Positions 12,501 to 23,700 of a stretch of 26,273 nt of DNA are shown one piece after another (the first letter of the stretch is position 1; every line of letters starts with the position of its first letter). The notes beneath the pieces are model-generated. The model had not been told where the DNA came from and made no database searches. It saw only the letters and a list, made by a program, of their open reading frames with translations. The position numbers and the translations under genes were made by a program. Source of the stretch: Lenisia limosa (Eukaryota > Breviatea); NCBI GenBank assembly GCA_001655205.1, contig LPNZ01007216.1, forward strand, positions 1-26,273, written 5' to 3'.

Positions 12501-14243
12501 CTCATTGTTCTTGTCAGTTTTTGCAGTTTGCTCTTGTGGGTGGAGATGACAATCTAGAGTTATCTGGAGAGAGTAGTAATATATTTTTACAACATAGGAG
12601 TGTGTTGTGTGCTACTGTGATCACAAGCCAAGTCACACGGCCGATCCACCAAATCTCAAACCGCATGCAAACTATTGCTGCCTTCAGCTTTGAAGACTTA
12701 CAGGAGGAGTTTGTGGTGTTTTTTTCATCTAAGATCTTTAACCTAACAAGCACTCTTCTTGACACTTTTAGGACAACCAAACTCAATCAAACTCGTTTAT
12801 CGGAAGTCCAGTCCTTACAGTCATCCTTCATTGTAATGCGAAGGAACCTGGTGTCATTTTCTCGGTTAGTGAACCACATTAAGTTCATTATTTTTACACT
12901 TCAGATATGTTCCTAGTAATGTCGTCACTCTGTTGAACAATAAATCAGAAGAAGCCACAGTAGGGACAAATATGGACTTCTGTGAACACTTTAGATTGGA
13001 GTCATACCCCGTGTTGTTACAATTTGTTTCAGCGACATTCAAAGCTTTACTACCATGGCTGAAAGGCTAGCTCCAAATGATTTACTCCTTGTAAGCCCTC
13101 CATTCCGCTGATCCTCAGTTTCTTTCAACTTATTTGGACGCCATGTCAGATATTATTATGGACTCAGAAGGCACCGTTGGTGAATTTCTTGGAGAGTATG
13201 CTGGACTTGGTGTTGTATATTTCAAACAATCAAGTCCTTGCTGCCATTCTCATATTCTGTTTTTGACATTTCAGTGGGATTTTGAGTTTTTGGAACGCTC
13301 CCATGACCGTTGCAAATCATGCAGAGAAAGCCTGTAAAGCCATTCTTGATATGCACGCTACAGTCGAGGTCATCAGCCGGAACCTCCAAGTAGGCCGCTT
13401 CTATGATTTCGGTGCTAACTCAGTTAGGAGGAAATCCCGGAAATTGGCGAAATTCACATTCGGTGTGGTGTGGTCACTGGACGAGCCCTTTGTGGCAATA
13501 TTGGTAAGGGGTTCAACAATATTTACCTTTGGCTTTTGATTGAATTCAAATACTCCTCGGTATAAATGCCGTTTGAGTGTTTATATTTTTAGGCTCTGAA
13601 AGACGAATGAAGTATGGAATTCTTGGAGACAGTGTTAATCTAGCGTCACGATGCGAAGGGCTTTGCAAAGAATTTGGTGTAATTGGGATGAGAGTAATTG
13701 CAAACGCTTTCCTTGTCACGTTTCTAGGTGTCCTCAATTGTCTCAGAAAAATGTTATAACGAAATCAAAACGGCATTCCATTGCCGCCTGTTGGATAGGG
13801 TCAAAGTGAGAGTGCATTTCTGTCATCACCCCATCAGGTTGAGGGACGGAAGGCCCCAAGTTTTGTTTTTGAGCTTATTGGACCACAATGCCCCCCATCT
13901 TATTCGAACAATGTTGCCCTTGAAGTGGATAAAGATATTGAGATGGCCACCTCAAATGATACTTCAACGAGGAAAATCGAAGCTTACCAAGACTCTTTGA
14001 ACGTAGGAGCCGCCTGGGTTCACTTTAGCTTATTGTGTTAGTATCTCTGGGAAAATTCAGAAGAAGGCTTCAACAATTGCATTCGATCCTTGGAAGATCT
14101 TATCGATGAATTTGGAGAAGTAAGACTTTCACAGCCTGACCCTATAGGACAAGCCAAGCCAACGGCTGATAACCTTGGCAAAGTCGTATCTCGTGACGCC
14201 TCCTCCAGCTGACTGGGATCGCGCCGTCCGATGTGTCAAGTAA
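9581..14243 (+). CDS. Receptor-type class III nucleotide cyclase (Cache-TM-HAMP-cyclase), 849 aa, 26 exons
   Basis: Makes a cyclic nucleotide from NTP at the plasma membrane, probably in response to an extracellular ligand. Exons: 9581-9593, 9622-9805, 9840-9963, 10019-10072, 10146-10287, 10344-10450, 10480-10608, 11647-11764, 11805-11875, 11908-12012, 12053-12126, 12155-12260, 12299-12409, 12450-12535, 12598-12708, 12772-12864, 12905-12959, 12995-13090, 13119-13195, 13275-13389, 13428-13503, 13593-13678, 13728-13805, 13838-14002, 14042-14119 and 14148-14243; together 2550 nt in one frame. TM1 is about residues 61-83 and TM2 462-484. Between them lies a Cache-like region (FDVSITLTGVEEFLG, NSLMAVLTEDGEVIS). 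HAMP is about 485-530, then SRYVPSNVV and the catalytic domain about 567-740. Metal aspartates are D575 (CFSDIQSFT) and D619 (FLGDGILSFWNAP), 44 apart; N698 and R702 sit in GDSVNLASR. The start at 9581 is chosen because a 28-nt intron joins it in phase. Purine specificity is discussed in the findings. Confidence 0.94.
10288..10343 (+). other. Probable GC-AG intron in the cyclase gene
   Basis: The only join that keeps the Cache reading in frame (GLASE to YIFGYGISGSDYH) uses a donor AAG|GCAAGC and acceptor TTTAG. GC donors normally match this strong AG|GCAAG consensus. Using the nearby GT (10294 area) instead shifts the following exon into a frame without family resemblance. Confidence 0.65.
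10793..11341. repeat. Inverted-repeat pair in cyclase intron
   Basis: 10793-10809 (CGCGAACGCTTTTCGAA) and 11324-11341 are inverted copies differing by one extra A. The right arm abuts the left arm of a second pair that starts at 11342. Confidence 0.7.
11342..11566. repeat. Perfect 17-bp inverted-repeat pair in cyclase intron
   Basis: ATGCGGCCGTTCAAAAT at 11342-11358 is exactly complementary to 11550-11566. The 191-nt interior is AT-rich and includes the gap 11454-11485. It could be a small non-autonomous element. Confidence 0.75.
11454..11485. other. Assembly gap in AT-rich intron
   Basis: Short run of N in the large cyclase intron, following a (TA)-rich tract. Confidence 0.99.
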
Positions 14244-14784
14244 AGGAAATGGGGTTATTATATTTGTTTGTATCTGTCTGTGTATGTAAAAGATGATGTT
14301 GTATAATCTGACGTTTGATAAATTTATTATGTTCCGCGGTGACTCCAATGATAATATTATTGTTTTAGTCGTCTGTACTCGACCTCACATTTTTACGTTA
14401 CACATTTCAACTCTTTATACAACTCAGCCTGGGAAAGACTCTCCCTTGGATTGGATTTTATCAAGTGGCCTAAAAACAACCTCAGGTTGACCTCATGTGA
14501 TTGCTACAGTGGGAGGGCTCCACGCCACCGGATTCCTGTTTTGCTAATGTGGACACATTGTGATGTATACAATCCATGTCAAATATCACGAGCCAAAATC
14601 TTTCTCTGACCAGGACCTTTCGATTCCCACCCATATAGAATCAGTTTAATGGGAGGGCTAGGTTCATTGGCAGGTGGGGGTGAGGAAGGAATATGTTCCT
14701 TCAGAAAAAGCGTTACGGTTCGAAAGTCTATCACTTTTTGCCGACTTAAAGGAAATTTACAATCTACAAAAGCCCGAAGCAAGA
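14244..14784. other. Convergent intergenic region
   Basis: Lies between the stop of the cyclase (14241-14243) and the stop of the long minus-strand gene (14785-14787). Open frames on both strands here have no supporting splice pattern or family. No clear terminator or polyadenylation signal is recognised. Confidence 0.5.
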
Positions 14785-17700
14785 TTAGACAACATTGGGG
14801 ACAATGGTGTACGTAATTTTGAGGGAGATGGTACCCGGCCCGTTGTCGTACTCTGGGTAATTAGAACATGAAACGAAGCACTTTCTCAGAAAAGAAGCTC
14901 AATCAAGATTCGAAATAAAGGGTGCACACAAAACTCCTTTGAGAAAAGAGTTTGTCAAGGATTCCAACAAACGTTAAAGAAAACAACTATTTACTCAGGC
15001 CCCTTTACAACTGTCCTTGGAATTCTGACATCCTATGATAGAGTAATATCATAATATATTCAATATTCGTATGTTTTATACTAAGCACATCTGGCAATAT
15101 TAGATTGTAAATTTGCAGTTTAAACCATCATCCCACCAGAGATATCATAGTAATCCTCAATTCCTCCGAAGGTGTGTAGCTCGCCTTCAGACACCCGAAT
15201 CCCATTGCTGGTCTGAATCATGTCAATCCCACGAAAAGGTCAAGGAAAATCATACTTTTTGGTAGCAATATGTGGTGGTAATCATGTCAATAGAAAGAGC
15301 AGAATATGTTATCATATTGTTGGCAATATTCAGCAATGTAGTAGAAAAGCCCAACTTCGATCAAACACATTGGAACACTCCTAAGGGTTTTTAATATCTC
15401 ACGTGTAATCGCTTCGGATGTTTCATCATTATTACAGAGCGGGTTTTTCTAAGTATTGCAAATAACGAAAAGATCATGCAAGTTCCCAGAACAAACCATG
15501 TCAATGTTGATCATGTTCTTGCTCGACGTGCCATCGGTCGTTACAAAGGGGAAATCATATGGGTACACCCACTTTTTGGACTGGAATATCAGGGGTTGAA
15601 TACGTCGCAACCTGTGTTGTTTTTATGGTGCTCTATTGTATTTCAAGACTGATATAAGTATGTATATGTAGTTTCTTCTGATCTCAAATATACCTTTATT
15701 ATGGAATAATGCAAAGTTTAACTTGCATTAATTATCTTGTAAGAACTTCGTTGCTATGATGAAGATTGAAATTATGTATAGCTTACCAAGTAGAATGGGA
15801 AAACACAATCTTCCAAATCCCGTGACCAGTTTCGAGCAACAATATAGTAGCCATCTGATGTGGTTAAAGAAGACACAGCTAAGGAACAAACACAGCAAAA
15901 AACGTATTCAACTATTGATACTCTGAAAAGCCCTACTGACAAGTGCTGCCATAGGCCCATATTATAGAACCTCCATGCATTCCTCCGGATACATACTCAA
16001 TTCTAAGTGGTGGTGAGGGTAGAGTATCGAATACAATGGGTTCTGGAACTCATGTGAACAATCAAATGAGATAATTATTTGTAAATGTGATGAAATGACT
16101 GTAGTCACCATTAGTGCTTCATTTCAGCTCGAAAAAAATGAATTTATCGATAAATCCTCGATATTTCACCGCTGTTTTTCGGACCGAAGTGAAACCCTGA
16201 CCACCACCCTGAAATGGAACAGAGACCGAAGTAATTTTGGACTGTATTTTCCCCCTTCTGACAGCAAAGGCGGACCACGGTTGACCGTATATAGTATATT
16301 ACTTTTTCTATTGCAGCAACAATGTTGTACTGAGTAGTCCCGAGTGCTAGGAGTGCCCCCAGTGCTATGAGTCGGCCCCCAGCTCACTTAATATTGGTAA
16401 TTGTTCCGTTGATTGGCATGGTGTAGTTGGTGAACACGTTGCCAGTCCATGCGGCCTCCACTGGCCATTCATAGACCAAGGATGACGTGGCAGCTGGAGG
16501 GAAATAATGCAAACAAAAACAAAAATATTCAACAGGATTTTCTAATACNNNNNNNNNNNNNNNNNNNNNNNNNNNNNNNNNNNNNNNNNNNNNNNNNNNN
16601 NNNNNNNNNNNNNNNNNNNNNNNNNNNNNNNNNNNNNNNNNNNNNNNNNNNNNNNNNNNNNNNNNNNNNNNNNNNNNNNNNNNNNNNNATAGGAGTCCCT
16701 GTGATGGTTGTCAATGAGAACTCCCAAAGAGACGAAATCTGGGGGAATAATGTTAATTGTCAAAAAACAAACTTAAATGTGAAACTAAGCTTGGATATCA
16801 AGGTATCCAAATAATATGACATACATGATCATTATAAGGGAAATCAAGTACGTTTTCTGATGATCCCCATGAAGACTATTCTTATGTTTACCACATCGTC
16901 TCCATGCAATCAATAAATATGGTCTGGGCAGCTTACCAGACCCCATCTTTTTCATTTTCGATTCCAAAAAATACTGAATACCTAACATTCGATTTTTTTT
17001 ATATTACTCTTCCGACCTAAATGAACCAATTTTGATAATTACATCCCCTTGCCTACCAGGATAACATCTGATCCTGAGCACTTCAACTCCTTTTCACTCT
17101 GAATTGTTACAAACGCTAAAAAAGACAAATTAAATCAAATTTACACTCCAATTGGAAATGCGTTGATATAGCTGTGTGGAATATGAGGAAGGTTTCATGA
17201 TAAACTGCCTCACAAAATGACATATGATATACAACTATGGTGGAAAAGAATACCAGGTCTTATAGCTATACATGCATACGATATGTAGAAATGAGAAAAA
17301 AGGGAAACTTGCAAAGTGATACAATTTACCAGATTCTCTTTTCGCAGTTAGAATGCCCCCAACCTCCATGATACAGATGAAACTCAGAGGAACTCCATTG
17401 GTCAAGTTGCGGAACGTCGCGATTGCAGGGCTGGCAAAGTTCTCTCCTATTTTGTGAGTGCAACCAGTTTAGGATCAAAAGACTGGTTAATAATCGATAT
17501 CGGATTTATAGACTATGTAATAAAAGAGAAAATTGGGTGATGTGTAAAAGAAAATCAGCAACCAACCCTGGATTGATATCAGCTTGTTTTCAGCAGAGGC
17601 CAGAACAGAGTGAGCGATTGGCTCTTTGGGTGACACCAAATTATCTGCGAAATTAGAAATGAAATAGTCTAAGTTCATGTGATTTCACAGAGTTGGAAGG

Positions 17701-20700
17701 CAATAAATTGGGGGGATCGTTTTAAATAATCAATATTCCAGAGAGTGAGGGTTTCGGTATGATATTAAAACCTTTGATTTATTTCTCATTTCTAATTATT
17801 GATTCGATAAATCCTCAAGTCCTGTTTCTTCAAATTAATATTTTCATGTCGCCAAACTTCATAAATTGACGGTCCACCTCATACCGACAAACTAAAGAGG
17901 TAAGAAAAGTAAAACAGATCGATCAGAAAAGCTACAAAAATAACATTGTGATGGGAGAAGTGACATTTTCCAACCTTCCATCCGGTGACCTCATCACATC
18001 CGAGGCTGCAGACATCCGCATCCGTAGGTAAGCCTGAAACCTAGCTGCGTAAGGAGGAATGTAGGCTATTTCAGCTTAACTATAGTCAAAATGATGACAC
18101 AATCAAGAGGGTTTCAGATGAATCTGAATAAAAGCCACTCCATACCTTAAGTGGCTTATCAAGCAAGAGATAATCCGGGGTAGATAGGATGCCCAAGCAA
18201 GTCGTTAAAGCCAGGGTCAGACTAAAATGCGATGAGTCATTATTTTGAGGAAGACAGCCTTAATGATTTGCCACTTTCTGCTGATTATATGAATCTGATG
18301 GTTAGATATACATGTTTCAAAGCATGACAATGTATCATAGGCTGGGGATATAAAGCATGCCAATGTATCATAGGATGGGGATATAAGTGTATGCAGTGAA
18401 CACTGTGAATTTGAGCATAAATAATGAAAAAAAGCGCAAAAAATTCGAAATCAATTCAGGGAAAACCGACATCCGAAGCATTGGTAACCTCCCAAAGTTG
18501 ACTGATATTAATCCCAGGAGGAAGGAAAGTTGTTTCTTGATTCTGAAATTAAAAAAAAAAATACATTTTACAATACATATTGGCTGAGGAATTAGGAAAG
18601 AAAATCCCAGTTTACAAGTTGAGTAGTAATCAAAATTTCATTTCATACATCCTCCTGGGATGACATTATACTGATAAAGCCTCGCTTACATAACAAGTAC
18701 TATTTGGGGGATTCTTAAAACGTACATGGTTGTCCTCCAATAAAAACTGGCGACAAAAGAGTACACACTACTCAGAGTTCTAATGGATAAGATGAGAATG
18801 GGGGGGAAAAAAGAATAATAAGAGCAACCCAGAATAATATTATTTTTTGAGCATAAAACATCAGGGAAACATAAGACGATGTTTAACCCCCCTACCCAAA
18901 ACTGAGGTGGTTGACACTTTTCAANNNNNNNNNNNNNNNNNNNNNNNNNNNNNNNNNNNNNNNNNNNNNNNNNNNNNNNNNNNNNNNNNNNNNNNNNNAG
19001 CGCAGTGGTAAGAGATTGCAAGAATTAAATTCATGTATTTTTCTTGGGTACAAAATAAGATCCTGATATATTGAAAAACACAAACAAGCAAAATTTCTTT
19101 TGTACTTTTGTACTGCACTGTTCAAGTTCAGTTGAAATCTAGGCCCAGGGTATAAGAGTATTGAAGGATATAGAAGTTGACGAGTAAAAAACGATACCCA
19201 ACAATGGCAGTGCTACATTGGCTTAGTTGCCTAGTTTGCGCTGAGACGTTCAAAGAGCCTGTCACCATGTCTGTGGCCATACTGTCTGTAAGCACCATAC
19301 CAATGTGTGTGTGGGGGGGGGGGGTCAGTNNNNNNNNNNNNNNNNNNNNNNNNNNNNNNNNNNNNNNNNNNNNNNNNNNNNNNNNNNNNNNNNNNNNNNN
19401 NNNNNNNNNNNNNNNNNNNTAGTGCCCAGAATGTCAAACCAAGGACTGCTTCCTCGGTGGGAGGGGGTGATGTTAGTTGTGGTCAGAGTAGGTTCCCTAT
19501 GAAACACATAAAAGGAAAGGAACCTGCTCTGACCACAACTAACATTCTGTCCTCTTCCACGCGTTTGTGCTGGTATTTGCTTTGTGTTTCATGAAGTATC
19601 AATTCCCGAAAAAAGTGGTTTCTTCACGATTGCTTACAGTGCAGGTGAAAACAAATGTTGTACTGGCTAAGCTGTGCCAAAAGGAACAGCTGACGAGACC
19701 GTCGTAGAGATGAGGTGGGGAAGGCGTTGATGGTCGGCTGGGCTTCCATTAGGTTCTAAATTTTACCAATCTACGAGTCATATCATTTGTCGAATTGAAT
19801 AACTTACATGGCAGATTTGCCTCTATGTCCGAGTACTCCGAGGCTGCAAAGCTCACCATCTTGCCAAAACCTGACTCGCTGATCCGTGGTATGGAAAGGG
19901 ATTATTCTTCTATGAAAAGAAAGAATACTTCACTCATGCGAAAATGACCGAAACCGAAGCCATATCACTTTGCAGTGTTCATGGTGTTTACGGTGAAGCC
20001 ACTGAGAAAAACGACCCTGAGTGTTTCCAGCCCGCCCTTTGCTGATCTCAACCGTCTGCCCGAAGTGCCGTCGAGAGCAGGCTTTGTGGCTGTTGAGTGG
20101 GGCGGAATGCGGGCGTGATTTGGTCGGATTTTGTACTTTTATGGATAAGTTTTTAATAGATTTTTTTGTAATAGAGGTTAATATAGTATATTTTTGGGTT
20201 GTTTCTCGATTCACAAATGTTAAAACACAAAGGGGGTTCACTACCCAAGAATCAATCATGGAAGGAGGCCAGAGACGAATTGTCCATTTCGGGAGTGATA
20301 AACTTTTCTGCAAATATTAGGTAACCACAAATGAGAATTTACGCCAGATCGGGGGTGTCATGGACATGGTTCAAGTTCCAGAAAATTGGGATATCCACAA
20401 ATAGTTTCGATGACGTTATCTACAACTATTTTAAGATTTTCCTCAGTGATAACCACCATGCTCTCGCTATATAATGCGAAGTATAATATTTTGTATTAGT
20501 TGACTCTGTCGTTTGAGATAAATGGCATGGAACGGGGGGGAGGGGGGACTTGAATTACCATTTATCCTCCTGACAAATAATAAATAGATAAATAAACAAT
20601 AATAAAAAGGATTAGTAGAGCCCCACAGTGTGTTGCGAGCCAGCTGAAGCATTAATAATAACCCAGAAAATAATTAGAGTTTGCACACAGGATGAACACC

Positions 20701-23700
20701 CACCAACCGCAAATGTACTTGTAATTCTGGGAGAACCCGTTAATAATATTCATCTGAAGGGTTAAGGAACGTAGTCCACATATTAACCAATACGAAAGGA
20801 TACCAAAAAAAGGAGAATACGTCATAAGGACAGCACTGAGTGATGATATGTCAATACTATGATATCATACATACGCATCGAATAATCATTTCCATCCAGC
20901 TCCCTACATTATCCCTGACAGCCGAGGAGGTGCAACTGGTCTTTCCAGTGGCAGTAGTCATAATGTATGAAGTGGGACATTCTGCACGGGTGAGTGTTGA
21001 GGAAGTTAGTCACTATAGCCATTATATCAAAACATTGAGTTTATTCTCCCAGAAAAACAATATACTTACTCCACTACTCCCTTCTTACTTCCCCAAACAG
21101 CAATGGAGAAATGTGTTGACGACATTATTGTCCGACCTGGATTGTTAGCGTTATCAATTTAAGCAAGAGGAAGTTGAGCTCCTTAGAAAGGAATATTTCA
21201 TACAGATTTCAAAAAATAAAACTGATATATGCAGCCTTATTACTGCATTTACTAAAAATCCATATATTTGTCAGTCTTGAACTGCCTCACCTCCAGGGCA
21301 GTCAGCGTGAATTAAAGTCGTAACGTCAACCTGGGGGGGGGGGTGAGTTGAAAAAAATATTGAGATCAATAAAAAAATACACAGATTTATTTGAGACCAT
21401 AAAAGAGTTCAACAGAAGTAGTTGACAAAATAACCTCCCATGCAAGGCCTACTGGAGTGGTGGAGGGGGTAATACTACTGCCAATAGTGAATGTTTGGAA
21501 GGCACATGCAAACATCTTGCCAGCGTCTATGGAAGTTAGAGGCATGGGAAGGGGATTTCTGCACCCAATTTGAATCACAAAACCAGTGTGATAGCAGAAA
21601 TTCAACTCAAAAAAAAAAACAAAAAAAAAATATTTTACCAGTCTCTCCAAGAGCAGCCGTCATCAATCCCCCCCACTTGTTGCTATTAAACAGCCGCGAT
21701 AGTTGCACTCAATGTCATCAATAGTGCCTTGCATACCTCCAACGTCATTGATCTGAAGGGTTAGGCAATGGTGGGGGCGAAATACGTAAGACAGGCCACT
21801 CCGGTTAGTTGTCAATGAGCTTTGACATGGCTCCTCACCAAGGACCAAGGAGGGATTGCTTTTTAGTAGCGTGTTCGGTTTTAGGATGCGGTTTTAGGAT
21901 GCAATTTTAAGATGCGGGTGCGGCCCATCAGAATACACTGCATATAGTGAGCCGTTTACATAGCCCCTTCCCCAACACATTCAACCCTGATGTATTCATG
22001 TACCCCTAGATTAAATTTTCACTATTTTCTTGCCCCCCCCCCCCCCCCCCNNNNNNNNNNNNNNNNNNNNNNNNNNNNNNNNNNNNNNNNNNNNNNNNNN
22101 NNNNNNNNNNNNNNNNNNNNNNNNNNNNNNNNNNNNNNNNNNNNNNGAATTAGAGTATCAGTTATTCGGTTGTTGTTGAGGGGGGGGGGTAAAACGAAGG
22201 AAATTTCGATGAATAGACGCGAACCGAATAATCTGAAACACCAAAAAAAAAAACAATAACGTTAGGGGGTGACAGGCGGGTTTATACATCCCGCTACTTG
22301 TTTGTGGTTATCTCCAATAGCGTTGGTCAGTCCGAAGCCGTAGCCATTTTCTGTGAAGTGTCATCATGTGTTTTTGCTCAAACAAATAAGAGCACAATTT
22401 GATGAAGGCAGTGAGGAAAACTACCCATCAAAGCACTCCACACTTCCCCATCAAATGGAATATCTTATTTGGGGGTAATGAAGCACCACAAGGTTACCCT
22501 AGGTAAACAACAAGACAATGTCGATTGTTTATATATCGCTCATTATAATGTGTTTTTCTGAAACATGATTTGAGGACAATACGATATTTGGTTATGAGGT
22601 ATACGTCCCAAAACAAGGCAAACCTGTGATGCAATAACTCAGGTTGTGTTCAGTCGCACACTTCTTAATTGTTCCTCCCTACATGCGTCAATATTTGCCT
22701 AGACCAGATACGAACCTAGGACTGGGGTCCGATAATACAACACACAATTCTTCTTCACTCAGAACCAAATAACTGCCCACCCACCCCTGGAAGATTCATG
22801 GGGACGCTCAACAACAGATTGTTGGTCGCATCAGACCCCTCGAAGACTTTCTGGCCGCCATATCCGCCGACAACCCACGACCCATCGCCTGCGAAGTGAG
22901 AAATGTCATTGTGGAGTATTTGCTGTTTTATCACTCTTTAGCAATATCATAGTCAGAAAATATACTTGATATGGGAAATCTGAAACAAAGCCCACTTTTC
23001 TGCACTACGGTGGCGTAGGCTCCAATCCGCATTTTGACAATATTCGACACTCCTGACTGAACAAAAAATTTAGTTGATCAGGGACAGAGTACTATGAAAA
23101 AACTATGATGCATATGAAATGATACCATGAATTGTTTTACGGTTCATCCCAAAATCGTTGATTACTTACACAGAACTTAAGCTCAAGTTTGGAGTTTAGC
23201 ACCCCCCACCAAAGTTGGAATGTTGGAATGGGTCACATCGTTTCGAAGCAGCTGTCCCTGGCTGTTTTGCCCCCATAAGTACGCCTTTCCTTCAGCTGTA
23301 TTGTCAAAATTGTAATAATATACAACTAATAAAACACTTTGAGATCCTTATTAGGGACTTGAAGTTTTCATGAGTTTTTCAAGATAAAGTCTTGAAGATT
23401 CACGAGAGGAAGAGATGACAATAAAACAGTGGGGATCAAGATGAGAACCCCATCTGTGTTAAAAGGTCATAACTAGGGCTTCACTTCGGTTAGAAAAAAG
23501 ACTGAATTTCTCAAAAAATCTTCGAAAACTATCGATATTGTGTCTTTTTCGAACTGAAGTGAAACCCAAGTCAGAGCCACCCCCCCCCCATACTAAGCAG
23601 TCCGAAGAAATATGTGCCCGATCCGAAGTAGTCAATGGGGGCATTGAGAAGGCCGGTGTAGCTCACTACGGTCGAGACGTCCGGTGTGATGGTGCTGCCA

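Larger units (their letters stand above)
14785..20089 (-). other. RCC1-like repeat set 2 and C-terminus of gene C
   Basis: Exons: 19969-20089, 19808-19909, about 19638-19742, 19198-19285, 18896-18924 (gap edge), 18649-18670, 18467-18542, 17965-18033, 17567-17644, 17330-17446, 17057-17115, 16689-16738 (gap edge), 16388-16493, 15941-16042, 15787-15878, 15497-15580, 15137-15212 and 14785-14852. Repeat signatures: TTDQRVRFWQDGELCSLG; LWEVTNASDVGLPTDADVCS; EPIAHSVLASAENKLISIQG; ICIMEVGGILTAKRES; IEYVSGGMHGGSIIWAYGS; SLTTSDGYYIVARNW; and TSNGIRVSEGELHTFGG. Most joins agree in phase. The 22-nt exon at 18649 and the joins around 19640-19742 and 16042-16388 are less sure. This set is more diverged from the RCC1 consensus than set 1. 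Confidence 0.72.

Noticed and set aside
14120-14134. A 15-nt intron GTAAGACTTTCACAG in the cyclase
   Set aside because: It keeps the frame but gives a C-terminus with no likeness to cyclases. The 28-nt choice ending at 14147 gives DKPSQRLITLAKSYL..PPPADWD, which fits the family.
14674-14871. Plus-strand open frame of 65 codons between the cyclase and gene C
   Set aside because: The minus strand gives the final exon of gene C here (14785-14852) with a phase-matched acceptor and a plausible C-terminus; the plus frame has no splice context.
18999-19060. tRNA D-arm-like string GCGCAGTGGTAAGAG next to a gap
   Set aside because: No T-arm (GTTCGAATCC-type) sequence or acceptor stem follows; on the minus strand it is an ordinary pyrimidine-rich stretch.
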